Shown in pieces: positions 32,452 through 42,768 of a stretch of DNA of 64,000 bases. The DNA lies in assembly GCA_963210315.1 (NCBI GenBank), contig OY723237.1:2976001-3040000 (forward strand). Direction: 5' to 3'. Each line of letters begins with the position of its first letter. Position 1 is the first letter of the stretch. The DNA comes from Rhynchopus euleeides. Lineage: Eukaryota > Euglenozoa > Diplonemea > Diplonemida > Diplonemidae. The notes beneath the pieces are model-generated. The model was not told where the DNA came from and ran no database searches. It saw only the letters and a program-made list of their open reading frames with translations. The translations under genes were made by a program, and so were the position numbers.

Positions 32452-33940
32452 CTAGGGGGGGGGGGGGGGGCTGCAAGATCTGCCGACCCCGAAAGCAGGT
32501 GTCGCCCACTTTGCGCCTTGTTTACGGAAGGGTCGGAGGGGAGATGTGGGTGTGTGGCGTTGTGCTGCGTCCTCCTATGCCTACTACCACCTGATTTTGA
32601 CCCGAGTTTGGTGGAGTTTGGCGGAGTTTGGTGGAGTTTGGAGGAGTTTGGTGGAGTTTAGTGGAGTTTGGTGGCGTTCGGTGGTGTTGTGCGGTGTTGT
32701 GTGGTGGTTCCCTGCAAAAAATCGCATGTCCTATAGGGCGGAGGGCGCTGGGGACTGGGCAGTGGCCGTTCCACATGCCCTTCCCCTCGTGACTTACACC
32801 CGGTCGCCACCCCACTTCACGGAAAACATGACTACGCAGCAACAGGGTCATGCTTGCGTCATGCTTGCGGCGGTATGCAACCACCAGGACAGCCTGTTTC
32901 GGGTTCGCAAAGCCTGGTACGCTGCCTTGCCGTAGGGACCCAGATACTGAGGACACCCCTGTGAGAACACTGAGGGAAGATGTTGGGCTAGCCTAGTTGA
33001 AGCAGGCTTCGGGGTGACCGAGGCAGAGCACCCTGCCCAGAACATGAACAAGACTGTTCGACTGACGGGGAAGAACCTGGTGGGCAGGTGTGGTCTTCGG
33101 TGCAATGCTTGGGGATATCAGGAGCCTTCTCTTCAAGGCTACCACTTATGTTGGACTTGGCCTTCGCTCCTGTGAGCAGTGAAAAAAGTGAGGGACGCCG
33201 TTCTTCCCCTCTGACTGACGACCAGTCATGACGTAGCGCAGGACCTTGAATGGGGTTTGAACCCGAGAGAGTCAATACTCAACCAAAGGTATTCTCCAGG
33301 ACCTGGCACGGAACGGACGATACGAACGCTCCCACCGTGCGCACGGACCTGTCTGCGACTCTACAAGGAACCACGGGGTGGGACGCGCACATCACCTCGG
33401 AGGCCTCAAGGAGCCTGCCTGACCTGCACGACTCCGCTGCGCCAGCTACAAGGCGGAGCTCGGGAGCCATCCCACCGACCTACAGCAAGGCAAGGGGTGA
33501 TGATCATCTGGAGACCTGAGCCCATGCAGGATCGGAGAGACGCGAAGGCCTTATCCACAGATGATCCACCTGAGGGAGACCACCATCCACCTCCTTCGGA
33601 CAGACCACACAGCCTTGTCGATGACCACAGCAGCCGGACACAGACCAGTACGTGTACCCTGCCTGCAGCACCGGGCCACGCCCCATCGAGGGCCTCCCTT
33701 CTTTCGCCACGACCCAAGCCGGAACCCCCTCACCGCCACCAACGAACTGTTGCTGCACCGCGACAAGGAGGCAGCCCGCTACCTGGCTGCAGCAGGGGAA
33801 CTGGGCACAGCGAGGTACTTCAGCCATTCAGCTTCATGCGACTTTGGGAAGGGATGGCCTCACCCAAAATGGCTGGAAATCCTGTGCGGCCGCTGAAATT
33901 TGAGCCGGACTACGGGCGGACATCTCGCGACTCCCACTAG

Positions 33941-34542
33941 GCACACAGGCAATGCGAGTCGCATTCTCGGGGGTACCCACCACCCGTAAACCCCAGCACA
34001 CCACCTGCCCGCCTCAGGCACAACTTGACGGTGTACTCATCTGGCGATACGCGTGCTCGTCTTTCTTCTCCGTAGTGGCGATGCTGAAGATGCAGTCCAC
34101 GTTCGTCATACTCAGCCAGGTCTGCAGACACTCCACCACGTACGGCCAAAGGCGGGGAGGAGGGCTACCTTGGCTTTCTTCCAGAAGGCCAAGGGGGTGT
34201 CGGCAACAAGGTGTGCCGCACTCAGGAGGCCTTGAACTCCTCCCGACAACCTCCTCGTGGAAAACAGTAAAAATTGCACCCCTGGCCCCCCGTCGAGGGG
34301 AGAAACCCTCAAAATACCCTGTGAGAACCACCTCCGTGTCAATATGTGGACAGACTTGAACACGTCGCGTGACGGCTACACCACCCAAACTGCCTCCAGC
34401 TGCCTTCAGGCAGACTACTTGGAGAATTGAATGTGTGAAGCTGCGTGCGAGTCGAATATAGTGAAGAGGAGACGGTTTCATTGACCAACTACCTGTCTAC
34501 CCATTCTCGCATGCGAGAATGCGATTCGCATTGCCTGTGTGA
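33941..34542. mobile_element. 602-bp TIR element inserted in repeat R, CTAG-flanked
   Basis: Ends GCACACAGGCAATGCGAGTC and GATTCGCATTGCCTGTGTGA are inverted repeats, followed inward by the palindrome-rich CATTCTCGCATGCGAGAATG. CTAG occurs at 33937-33940 and 34543-34546. The flanking repeat R sequence (ending CTCGCGACTCC) resumes downstream near 34757 in an order matching copy 3, apart from extra sequence between about 34547 and 34756. Confidence 0.75.
34014..34481 (-). CDS. Hypothetical 155-aa ORF filling the 602-bp element
   Basis: An open frame covers most of the element. Composition is protein-like in its C-terminal half (LWPYVVECLQTWLSMTNVDC, then IFSIATTEKKDEHAYRQM). No domain is recognised, and there is no upstream start context to judge. 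It may be a passenger fragment or chance. It is the only sizeable frame in this element. Confidence 0.3.
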   Translation of the reverse strand: MKPSPLHYIRLARSFTHSILQVVCLKAAGGSLGGVAVTRRVQVCPHIDTEVVLTGYFEGFSPRRGARGAIFTVFHEEVVGRSSRPPECGTPCCRHPLGLLEESQGSPPPRLWPYVVECLQTWLSMTNVDCIFSIATTEKKDEHAYRQMSTPSSCA

Positions 34543-34546
34543 CTAG

Positions 34547-34756
34547 GACACGCATTCTGCGTCTCAGACTCGTACCCAGACTCCCGCTAGCGGGCTAGGG
34601 GAGTTGGAGTCCACTATGTACTTGCACTCCAGGTCCCTGACTTGCACGCAGTGCAATAATGTGCCTGGAACCGGGGAGGAATGCAGTGCAAGTATTGTCC
34701 GGGTGTGCAAGTGCTATCATCCTCCCTGTTTTAGGGGGGCAGTTGGCCTGTAGTAC
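34547..34756. other. Short spacer with CCCGCTAGCGGG-type words
   Basis: Contains ACTCCCGCTAGCGGG followed by GGAGTTGGAGTCCAC near 34590-34617, a fragment of the CACGGTGGACTCC family. No gene. Confidence 0.4.
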
Positions 34757-35564
34757 GGATCGAACCCGGTCTGTCCAGGAACAGGAAGTGTACCGTACGA
34801 CTTCTCCTTCACCCAACGGCGTCGTGCGGTCAAGCAAATCGGATATTCTTCCCAACGGGACCCTTCCCAAGACGAAAACCAGTACCACATCAACCCCACA
34901 GGCCCATCTTCCCCTTACTGGGCCGGTAGAAACGGTAGTGACCTCCATTTTGTAGCTGATTTTGGCCCGAGTTTGGCGGAGTTTGGTGGAGTTTGGCGGA
35001 GTTTGGTGGTGGTAAACTGGATATTTTCGGAGATTGGTTTCGGGCAAAATCAGGTGGTTACTATTTTTGTTTGAAAATAATAACAAAACAAATAAGGCAG
35101 CCCCGCACCACCCCGGCACGAGGCACAACTGTAAAGAACCTGGTGTCTGCTTCGTGCGGTGTGGTGTGTGGTGTGTGCACAAACAGGGAAAATACACCAC
35201 CAAATTGACCTCAGCTAAACACACACACGTGCATCTTTTGCAGCACTGTAAATCACACCGAGCAGCGATTGCTCCTGGTGTGATATCCGCTGTCTCCGCA
35301 CACACACGTGAATATTTTTGCATTCGTGTAGACACACACTGAGCACTTGCTCTTGATGTGATCCCCACTGTACTGTGCGCTGTCTCTCGGAACACACACA
35401 CACACACACACACAAGCCCTCAAGACTCTTGAAGCGGCCTGACTATTTAGTGTCTTCGTCGCAGCAAGGGGGCGATATATACCACCCTTTTTATTGATTT
35501 CACGTGTCAGTGTTTGACTTTTTCGCAACTTCATTTCTTCCTTTTCTCCCTCTCCAACCCCACC

Positions 35565-35676
35565 CGTGACACCACCAGGGTTTAGCTAGCCCTGGTCCGA
35601 TTATCCCCGGTTCTTCGCTGAAGAGACGCGGCCGGGGGGAGGGGTACGAAGAGTACGCGTCGAAACCGGTGTCACG
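35565..35676 (+). other. Predicted cloverleaf-like fold inside the 358-bp repeat
   Basis: An outer stem pairs CGTGACACC (35565-35573) with GGTGTCACG (35668-35676). Inside it are three hairpins: CCAGGG/CCCTGG, TCTTC/GAAGA with loop GCT, and GACGCG/CGCGTC capped by GTAC-gaaga-GTAC. This is a multi-arm junction of 112 nt, present identically at 36364-36475. The fold is derived by eye; function is unknown. Confidence 0.45.
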
Positions 35677-35770
35677 TCGTGTTGGGGAATCCTTCGGGAG
35701 TGCGATACTGAAGGGGAGGTGCTACTGCCCGTGCAGGGCGACACCGCCTTAAAACTTTATAACCACACAC

Positions 35771-36234
35771 AAACCCTCTATTCCCCCAGGCCTGATGAGC
35801 AATCCCCCCTGCCTCATGTTGTGACTTCCTTTCTACCTTGCACAAAACATCCCATTTGCCCCTTTTCTTCCTTCGAAAGTGTTGTGACTACCCCCCCTTC
35901 CCCACCCCTCGGGAGTGCCACTCCTCTGGTGGTTAAAAGTGACCCGCCGTTGTGCCTTCGGCATCTGTTGCGTGTGCCGTCGTATTCTTCCTATGCACTA
36001 GTTATAGCTATCCGGGGGCGGCCTGCTGTCGCACCAGTGGGCTGCCCCACCTCTGCACCCTCGGTTTTTAAGATGTTCACCACAGCGGAGAATGATCCCC
36101 TTCTCTGTGGCGATCGAGCCAAGCTGGACGAGGTTCGCCTTCGGGCGAAGGTCATGTGGGCGGACAAAAGGTGCCTGCTCCTGAGACTCATCAGCAACCT
36201 GTTTCTTCCTTCAAGCCCTCAAGACTCTTGAAGC
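35771..36234 (+). CDS. Hypothetical ORF between the 358-bp repeats
   Basis: The plus-strand frame is open from within the first repeat to a stop at 36231. Its second half (RPAVAPVGCPTSAPSVFKMF, then DRAKLDEVRLRAKVMWADKR) reads like protein. No domain is recognised and the start is unclear. It could be the coding remnant of the small element. Confidence 0.25.
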
Positions 36235-36363
36235 GGCCTGACTATTTAGTGTCTTCGTCGCAGCAAGGGGGCGATATATACCACCCTTTTTATTGATTTC
36301 ACGTGTCAGTGTTTGACTTTTTCGCAACTTCATTTCTTCCTTTTCTCCCTCTCCAACCCCACC

Positions 36364-36475
36364 CGTGACACCACCAGGGTTTAGCTAGCCCTGGTCCGAT
36401 TATCCCCGGTTCTTCGCTGAAGAGACGCGGCCGGGGGGAGGGGTACGAAGAGTACGCGTCGAAACCGGTGTCACG
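36364..36475 (+). other. Second copy of the cloverleaf-like fold
   Basis: Same sequence as 35565-35676, in the downstream 358-bp repeat. Confidence 0.45.
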
Positions 36476-36826
36476 TCGTGTTGGGGAATCCTTCGGGAGT
36501 GCGATACTGAAGGGGAGGTGCTACTGCCCGTGCAGGGCGACACCGCCTTAAAACTTTATAACCACACACACACACACAACGTGGGCTAGGATCCGTGCAG
36601 GGTTCACCCGCCCTAGAAAAGTGATCAACATACACACACACACACATCATCATCATCATCATCATCGGGATCTGCTCGTGTGTGCAGGGCCCACCTACCC
36701 ACCCCAAAAAACCCGTGGCCAACGCATATAGAATCAAATCGTTCAAACTAAGTTACACCAACACACACAAGGCACATTTTTTACAAACCTAAGGAACGAT
36801 CCCTTGAAATGGGGGGGGGGGGGGGG

Positions 36827-37518
36827 CACGGTGGGATCTTGTAAATTTTACATGTATAACTACAAGTATAATACATGTATTATACATGTATAATACTTGC
36901 ATGTCAACTATTATGCATGTATAATACATGTATATGCCTGAAATATACATGTAAAATACATGTATATCAAGTAAAAATACATGTATAATACTTGCATGTC
37001 AACTATTATACATGTATTTTTACTTGATATACATGTATTTTACATGTATATTTCAGGCATTTACATGTATTTTACATGTATAATACTTGTCATGCAAGTA
37101 TTATACATGTATAATACTTGCATGACAAGTAAAATACTTGCATGCAAGTAAAATACATGTATTTTACTTGCATGCAAGTATTTTACTTGTCATGCAAGTA
37201 TTATACATGTATTTTACTTGTCATGCAAGTATTTTACATGTATAATACTTGCATGACAAGTATTATACATGTAAAATACATGTAAATGCCTGAAATATAC
37301 ATGTAAAATACATGTATATCAAGTAAAAATACAAGTATAATAGTTGACATGCAAGTATTATACTTGTATTTTTACTTGATATACATGTATTTTACATGTA
37401 TATTTCAGGCATATACATGTATTATACATGTATAATAGTTGACATGCAAGTATTATACATGTATAATACATGTATATACTTGTAGTTATACATGTAAAAT
37501 TTACAAGATCCCACCGTG
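36827..37518. mobile_element. 692-bp quasi-palindrome built from ACATGTA/TACTTG words
   Basis: Ends CACGGTGGGATCTTGTAAAT and ATTTACAAGATCCCACCGTG are perfect inverted repeats, and the midpoint falls on TTGCA|TGCAA at 37172/37173. The interior is made almost entirely of short words (TACATGTA, ATACTTGCATG, TGTCATGCAAGTA, TTTTACTTGATATACATG) in both orientations. The arms match over long stretches but differ by inversion of single words near the centre. G runs flank both ends. Confidence 0.85.
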
Positions 37519-38526
37519 GGGGGGTGGGGGTGGGGGGGGGGGGGGAAGGGGGGAACGGGCCACACCAGCACCGGTGATGCAGAGAGAGCGGGACGTGAGA
37601 TACGTATGGGGTAGGGGGCAGCGAGGGCTTTTGTGAGGTGAAATCCAAATGGGGGGAGGGGGTGAAAAGAGAGGGAGAGGGGAAGGGATGTGAGAGGATG
37701 GAAGAGGCTGGTGGTTTAGAGACACCAGGTCGCAGCAGACATGTTGGGGGGGGGGGGGGGCTGTTCGTAAGGAGAGGGTGCGAGAGAGAGAGAGAGAGAG
37801 AGAGAGACAAAGAGTGACATGTGCCGTATTTTTTGCGGTTTTGTGTTTGTTTTTTTTGTGTTTGTTTTTACAAAACTGTATATTTCACCCCCCCCCCCCC
37901 CGCGGCAACACGCAATACCAGCAGCAAGTGGCGTGCACATATAATTGGGGCTTTTTTTTGTTTCTGCATCGACAACTAAAAACCCACCTTGGCGGGTTCT
38001 GTGTGATCCAACTGGACAACCCCACAAAGCAGATGACACGGTGTACCGCTGCAAACACAAGGAGTCAGCGACGCAGCGAGGCTGGTTGGGAACGAGGAGA
38101 GAGAGGGGGGGGGGGGGGGAGGAGAAGGCGAAAAAAAGCACACAAGCCATTAAGACTGCTGGCACCCCCCCTCCAGCCCCCCGCCCCCCCCCCCCCCACC
38201 CCCGACAGGAGCAGGACAGCGAGATGCCAGAGGATCGCAAACCCGCAGCCTCTCGACTCCACTCACCCCACCCTCCCACACACGTTAATCATATTGTGTA
38301 GTGCAGGTCGCACCGAGAGCAGACTCTGATGATACCCTCCTCCACTGTATGCACGCACGCACACACTCCTCCACACCAACCCTCCCCCCCCCGAACCCCA
38401 ACGCAAGTTTTCTCGGATCCTTTGGTGGTGTAGTTTGCAATTGTACATCACCGAGGCGAACACCAACACCAACACCTCAGCGGGGGCTGGCTGGAAGCTT
38501 TTCTCAAAGGAAGACAACCGAACATT
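37519..38526. other. Spacer 3' of the MAPKKK gene
   Basis: Contains G and C runs, an (AG)n tract at about 37780-37806 and a second G run near 38108. No supported gene. It should hold the 3' end signals of the minus-strand MAPKKK gene whose stop is at 38527. Confidence 0.5.
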
Positions 38527-39080
38527 TTATGACAGCATCCAGGGCTCTTGGAGCAATTGTGTACATGAGGGGCGTTTCGCGGGTTGCCTGTCGAAGGTCT
38601 GCAAGGGAAAAGGTGTGTGTGGGTGTGTGTGCCGGTGCTGAAAGGGAAGGCTGGTGGAATTCTGCGCCCTCCCGGCCCTAACCTCTCTGGACACCCCAGC
38701 TTGAGATTGATATTGATTGCATACCTTGATGAGGAAAGTTTGGATCTCCTTCGGAAGGTCCTCAGGCAAGGGCGGGGGCTCGGATGACTGGGCAATATGG
38801 AAGATGGCGGCCCACATGTTCTCGTGCAGGCCTGACCAAGGGGGGTTGCCGGTCACCATCTCCACGATAGTGCAGCCGACGCTCCACACGTCCACCTTGG
38901 TGCCGTAGGCACCGTCGTCACACGCGGTGATCACCTCAGGTGCCATCCAGTAGGGGGTTCCAACCATGGTGGTGCAACCGTGTGTCTGGCTGAGCATGTT
39001 GTCCAAGCTCTTGGATGTTCCGAAGTCCGCCAGCGCACAGTCGCCATTTGCGTGAATGAGAACGTTTGCCCCCTTCACAT
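38527..39080 (-). CDS. MAPKKK gene, exons 7-8 (3' block of kinase domain)
   Basis: Exon 7 is 39080-38725 and exon 8 is 38598-38527, joined across a 126-bp intron (GTATGC...TTGCAG). Exon 7 begins with the last two bases of the HRD aspartate codon, then VKGANVLIHANGDCALADFG, supplying the catalytic-loop Lys796 and Asn799 and the DFG motif (Asp812). Next come TPYWMAPEV (activation segment) and VDVWSVGCTIVEM. Exon 8 encodes TFDRQPAKRPSCTQLLQEPW and the stop, the normal C-lobe end of STE11-type kinases. The upstream exon lies 15.2 kb away at 54303. Standing alone these exons lack the ATP-binding lobe, so the two blocks must be one gene or the gene is broken. Phase matches exactly. Confidence 0.9.
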
Positions 39081-39267
39081 CTGTTGAGGCGGGGGCGGGA
39101 GTGTGGGATGGGATGGGTGTGATCGGGACATTTTATGCGTGCGTGTCATGGTTTGACAGAATTCTTAAGAGAAAAAGCTCTTTTTTCGTAAGAATTCGGG
39201 AATTCTTAAGAATTTTCAAGAATTCTTAAAATTCTTGAAAATTCTTAAGAATTCTTGGAAATTCTTA

Positions 39268-39567
39268 CAGGGGGGGGGGGCGAATAGAATTACTAAGTAA
39301 TACTATTCAAAATGGCATGTTTGAAAAATTCCCAAATTTTGGGTTGGGCGCATTCCCCAGTACGTGGTATTCCACTCCACCGAAATCGAAAAAAAAGTTG
39401 ATCGTGAACTGCGCTGGTTCAGGCCAGTTCACGATCAACTTTTTTTTCGATTTCGGTGGAGTGGAATACCACGTACTGGGGAATGTGCCCAACCCAAAAT
39501 TTGGGGATTTTTCAAACATGCCATTTTGAATAGTATTACTTAGTAATTCTATTCGCCCCCCCCCCTG
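39268..39567. mobile_element. 300-bp near-perfect hairpin MITE
   Basis: The termini are CAGGGGGGGGGG and its complement, flanked by TA on each side. The arms (about 130 bp each, containing GGAATACCACGTACTGGGGA) are nearly perfect inverted copies around a short centre, so the transcript or single strand would form one long stem. Both arms encode the same open frame in mirror, which is a consequence of the palindrome and not a gene. Confidence 0.9.
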
Positions 39568-39925
39568 TAAGAATTCTTAAGAATTCCTGAAACTCCTGAA
39601 AATTCCTGAAAACTCCTGAGGCGTTTCTGAGGGGAGGATGGGCAAGTTTTTCAGTCATCGGGGGCTCCAGGGGCTAACTTCCACCCGGTGCGGCTCAGAT
39701 CCTGAAAACCCGGCTTCGGCCAGTGTAGTTGGATGCACCGGTGGGCAATTCAAATTGCACAGCTGCTCCGACGAAAGGGGAAGCAATCCCTCCGGATCCG
39801 GAACCCCTCCGCCGTGCCGGAGAGGATGCTGGGTTTGCAGTGGTGGCGCACGCATCGTGTTTTCCAGAAGTGCGTACGGCGCACGCGTGCAAGGACGGCG
39901 CGTCCGTGCGGCAAAATGTAGCACA

Positions 39926-40183
39926 CACGGTGGACTCCAGCCACCCTAGTGCAGTGGTGGCAGCGTACGGCCGTACGGTCCGCGTACGCGTATGCCGTAC
40001 GCACTTTCTGAAAACCGCGCTGCGTACGCGTACGCAGAATTTTCGTACGGCTGGTATTCTATATTAGTCAGGGAGTGGGAGTCTTTAGCCTAAAGTAGGG
40101 GGAAAATGGACTCCCGCTAGCACCAAAAACTCCGGCGAGACTCCCGACAAGGGTTGCCCGACCACCGCTTGCGTCCACCGTGC
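39926..40183. mobile_element. MITE of the CACGGTGGACTCC family
   Basis: Left end CACGGTGGACTCC and right end GTCCACCGTG are inverted; CA dinucleotides abut both ends. The interior includes GTACGCGTACG palindromes near 39984 and 40025 and a GACTCCCGCTAGC word. Confidence 0.6.
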
Positions 40184-41673
40184 AGGAGACGGCCATTCTT
40201 CTCGAATAATGGCTGATCCTGAACGGGCGTCATGGTCACTCTGTGTCGGAAGACATGCGACTCCTCTCCCGATGTCCTGCTCGACTTCCCTGTTCGTGAC
40301 TGTGGAAAGGACTACCCAACGTTCCAGAGGCTGTGTATCTTGGCATCCACGTTGACTCATATCCGTCGAAGATGAAAGACTATTCAGTCGATTGCACCTG
40401 ATCGGCCAGACACAGTTGATCCGTCTCTGTCTCGAGACCGCGGAAAGGGGGTTGCCACCCCCGCTTTTCGGGATACCAACCCCCTCTCGAACTATCTCCC
40501 ATTATACCCCCACTCGATCGGCTGGAGTCCGTCGTGCAGGCACTGAGCACCCTGGGCGAACTTCCTGAAGGTCCCCAGAGGGCGCCCTATGCATACATGA
40601 TGTAGCAAGCAACGAAATCACCCGCATCTGCGCCCCAGGGCACGCAGGACGATAGCGACTTCAGCGTTCCTGTCGTGTGGCAGCTCGACTGCCGCACCTA
40701 AAAGGGGATCCGGGAAGTGTACCCCTCCGCACGACCGGTGTATGCGAGCTGGTCTCGAACAGCAGTCTGCGAAAGACCACTTCACAAGGACCAAATGCAT
40801 CATCTACTGCATGGCCTACAGCATCCCCACACAGACGTGGTCCTTCTGTTCTCCAATCGGGAGAAAGGCATGCATATATTCACCTCAGCTGCAGCAGTGA
40901 TGAAGAAGGCACAGGACGCACGAGAACCGGCAGGAAAGTGGATACCGTAGAAGGAATAGGAGGAAGGAAGTGAATCGTCCAGATCTGCCAACCTACCACG
41001 TGCAGCCAGAATAACCCAGAACAGGACCTTCTCACGTGGGGCTGCTGAGAGCAGGGCAAAACTCATTCAAAATTGTTCAAACCTGCCTCCGGTGGATCTT
41101 CACCGGCGTAATCTGGGAGGAAATGATCTGGGCACAATGTCCTCCCCCTGGTTGTGCCGAGAGGGTGCAGGATCAGATTCCGTACCGGCACCCAGACTGA
41201 GCCTGGGGCGTCCTGGGACGGGATGGGAGACACCAGTATACTCAAGGGGCTCGCCTCCAACAGGTCGTGGATTTTGCCCAACGGCGAGATATTGGTGGCG
41301 CCAATGGACACCTCCACCCTCCTTGCAATACGTCACCCACGAGAAAGGGCTCCCAGACTCAGACCGTAACAGTGGAGCTACGTGTTCACGCACATTTTCA
41401 TGTGCTTCAATCGCACACAAAGATGCCCACGCTCGCTAACACTGTGTTGGTAGAGTTTCCATCCCTGGCTTTATGTGCCGAACAAGCGTGCTCTTCAGGT
41501 AGGTTGAGGGTTTCCTCAAACTGCAAAGGCAGTTGCTGATCGATGGCTGCCTTTTTTGCGCTCACCAGGCTCCTGGTCTCTAGCAAAGAAGACTGTTGGC
41601 AGCGCGTGTTCACCCATGTACCCCACAGGTAACGAACCAGCGCACAAACAAAAAACTACCGCTTGTGCGCAGT
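40184..41673. other. Residual host-element sequence, no clear gene
   Basis: Frames of 60-115 codons occur on both strands but none has a recognisable domain or consistent coding composition. This stretch may contain decayed genes of the original 4.5-kb element. Confidence 0.4.
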
Positions 41674-41940
41674 ATGTCTACCCGCTCTCTCTTCAAGGCG
41701 AAGGAGATTGAGTGGGATTCGCTGAGCCTCTGCGCTCCGGAGGTCGCGAAGTGTGTGTTCCCGGAGTATGATGCTGAGCACGAGGGTGAAGGATGCCTCA
41801 ACTGTCGTTCGTGCGGACACCGCGCGGCGGTTTCGTGCCTCGATACCTTTGTTCCCTCCTCCTGTAACGAGGAGTTCGTCAAGGGGATGGAGGACAAGGA
41901 CTGGATGTGCCCGGTGTGTTGCTGGGTAGCCAGCCGGTAG
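41674..41940 (+). CDS. Small Cys-rich protein (88 aa), zinc-ribbon/RING-like
   Basis: The ATG opens MSTRSLFKAKEIEWDSLSLC. Cysteines are arranged C-x2-C-x2-C-x3-H near residues 43-53 (CLNCRSCGHR), then a single C (SCLDTF) and CPVCCW near the end, a pattern resembling part of a zinc-binding treble clef. The composition is clearly protein-like. It lies about 270 bp upstream of the pogo-like element and inside the composite insertion, so it may belong to the original host element. The function is unknown. Confidence 0.5.
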   Translation: MSTRSLFKAKEIEWDSLSLCAPEVAKCVFPEYDAEHEGEGCLNCRSCGHRAAVSCLDTFVPSSCNEEFVKGMEDKDWMCPVCCWVASR

Positions 41941-42768
41941 CCAGTCTCCCAAGAAGGCGGAAATGCAGCGATGGATGGCTGTCCCAGCTGGCCAGAAACA
42001 GGTTTGAGGCCATTTTTGTGACTATTTTCCCTGGAAGAAGGCCCTGGAGGGGGTCATTTTGTGATTTTCACCTTCTCCCTCAGAAAACCTCCCAATAAGA
42101 ACGTACATCCGTATGCTGTCAGGGGACCTCGTGCGTGCCCCTTTCAAGAATTCCTAAGAATTCTTAAGAATTCTTCAAGAATTCTTGGAAATTCTTGGAA
42201 ATTCTTACAGGGGGGGGTCAAATAAACGTACTTAGTTGAATAGTAGTACTTAGCCGAATAGTAGTACTTATTTTTTTGGGGCTCTGGGGCACGTTGGGCC
42301 GTTGAATAGTAGTACTTACTTTTCACCCTTTTTTTTGGGGAAATTTTTCGTTTTTTTTGAGATTTTCTTTTTGGAGACACACAAATCTGCAAACTTTGGG
42401 GCAAGGAATGGGGACAACGGGGTCTATTGGTGCCACTTAGGGGAACCAGGGTGCACGGGGTCCGTAGAGGGGGGAAGTGACCTACGCTCAAAGATATGTC
42501 GTGACGAAGGGAATCGGGGCATCCCCCCTCAGACACATACGGACGGGAAACCAGCGAACCCGCAAACTCCTGCGGTCCAGAGGCATCAGAACCACTGCTG
42601 AAGACCGCAAACCCGGAAACCCGCAAACTCCTGGGGTCCAGAGGCGTCAAAATCACTGCTGAAGAGCGGCGCGCATTAAACGACTCCTCATCTACGGCGT
42701 CCGCAGTCCCTACCACCAACGAGAAGATGTGGACGGATGGCCCCAGACACACCTCACCATAGATGTAG

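Larger units (their letters stand above)
32588..35056 (+). repeat. Dispersed repeat family R, copy 2 with its own TIRs
   Basis: Inverted ends CACCTGATTTTG and CAAAATCAGGTG bound the copy; both subterminal regions carry GAGTTTGG(T/C)GGAGTTTGG tandem repeats. The interior is interrupted at 33941-34542 by another element with a CTAG duplication. The flanking segments match copy 3 at 60215-61565. One frame (33250-33519, including TDDTNAPTVRTDLSATLQGT) looks protein-like but is short, and the other copies break it. Confidence 0.7.
35413..36569. mobile_element. Small LTR-like element: two identical 358-bp direct repeats
   Basis: Positions 35413-35770 and 36212-36569 look identical by eye over 358 bp and flank a 441-bp interior. 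CA microsatellites abut the outer ends. The layout is like a TRIM or another short non-autonomous retroelement, or a simple tandem duplication; no TG...CA LTR ends, primer-binding site or clear target duplication were identified. A partial third copy lies at 29477-29563. Confidence 0.6.

Noticed and set aside
35612-35673. Hammerhead ribozyme (CTGAAGA ... GAAA with stem GACGCG/CGCGTC)
   Set aside because: The CTGANGA and GAAA boxes and stem II are present, but no consistent stem I or NUH cleavage site fits in any of the three topologies, and CTGAAGA pairs as the TCTTC-GCT-GAAGA hairpin.
39307-39529. Two 70-aa frames on opposite strands with the same sequence
   Set aside because: They are the automatic result of the perfect hairpin, which makes both strands read alike.
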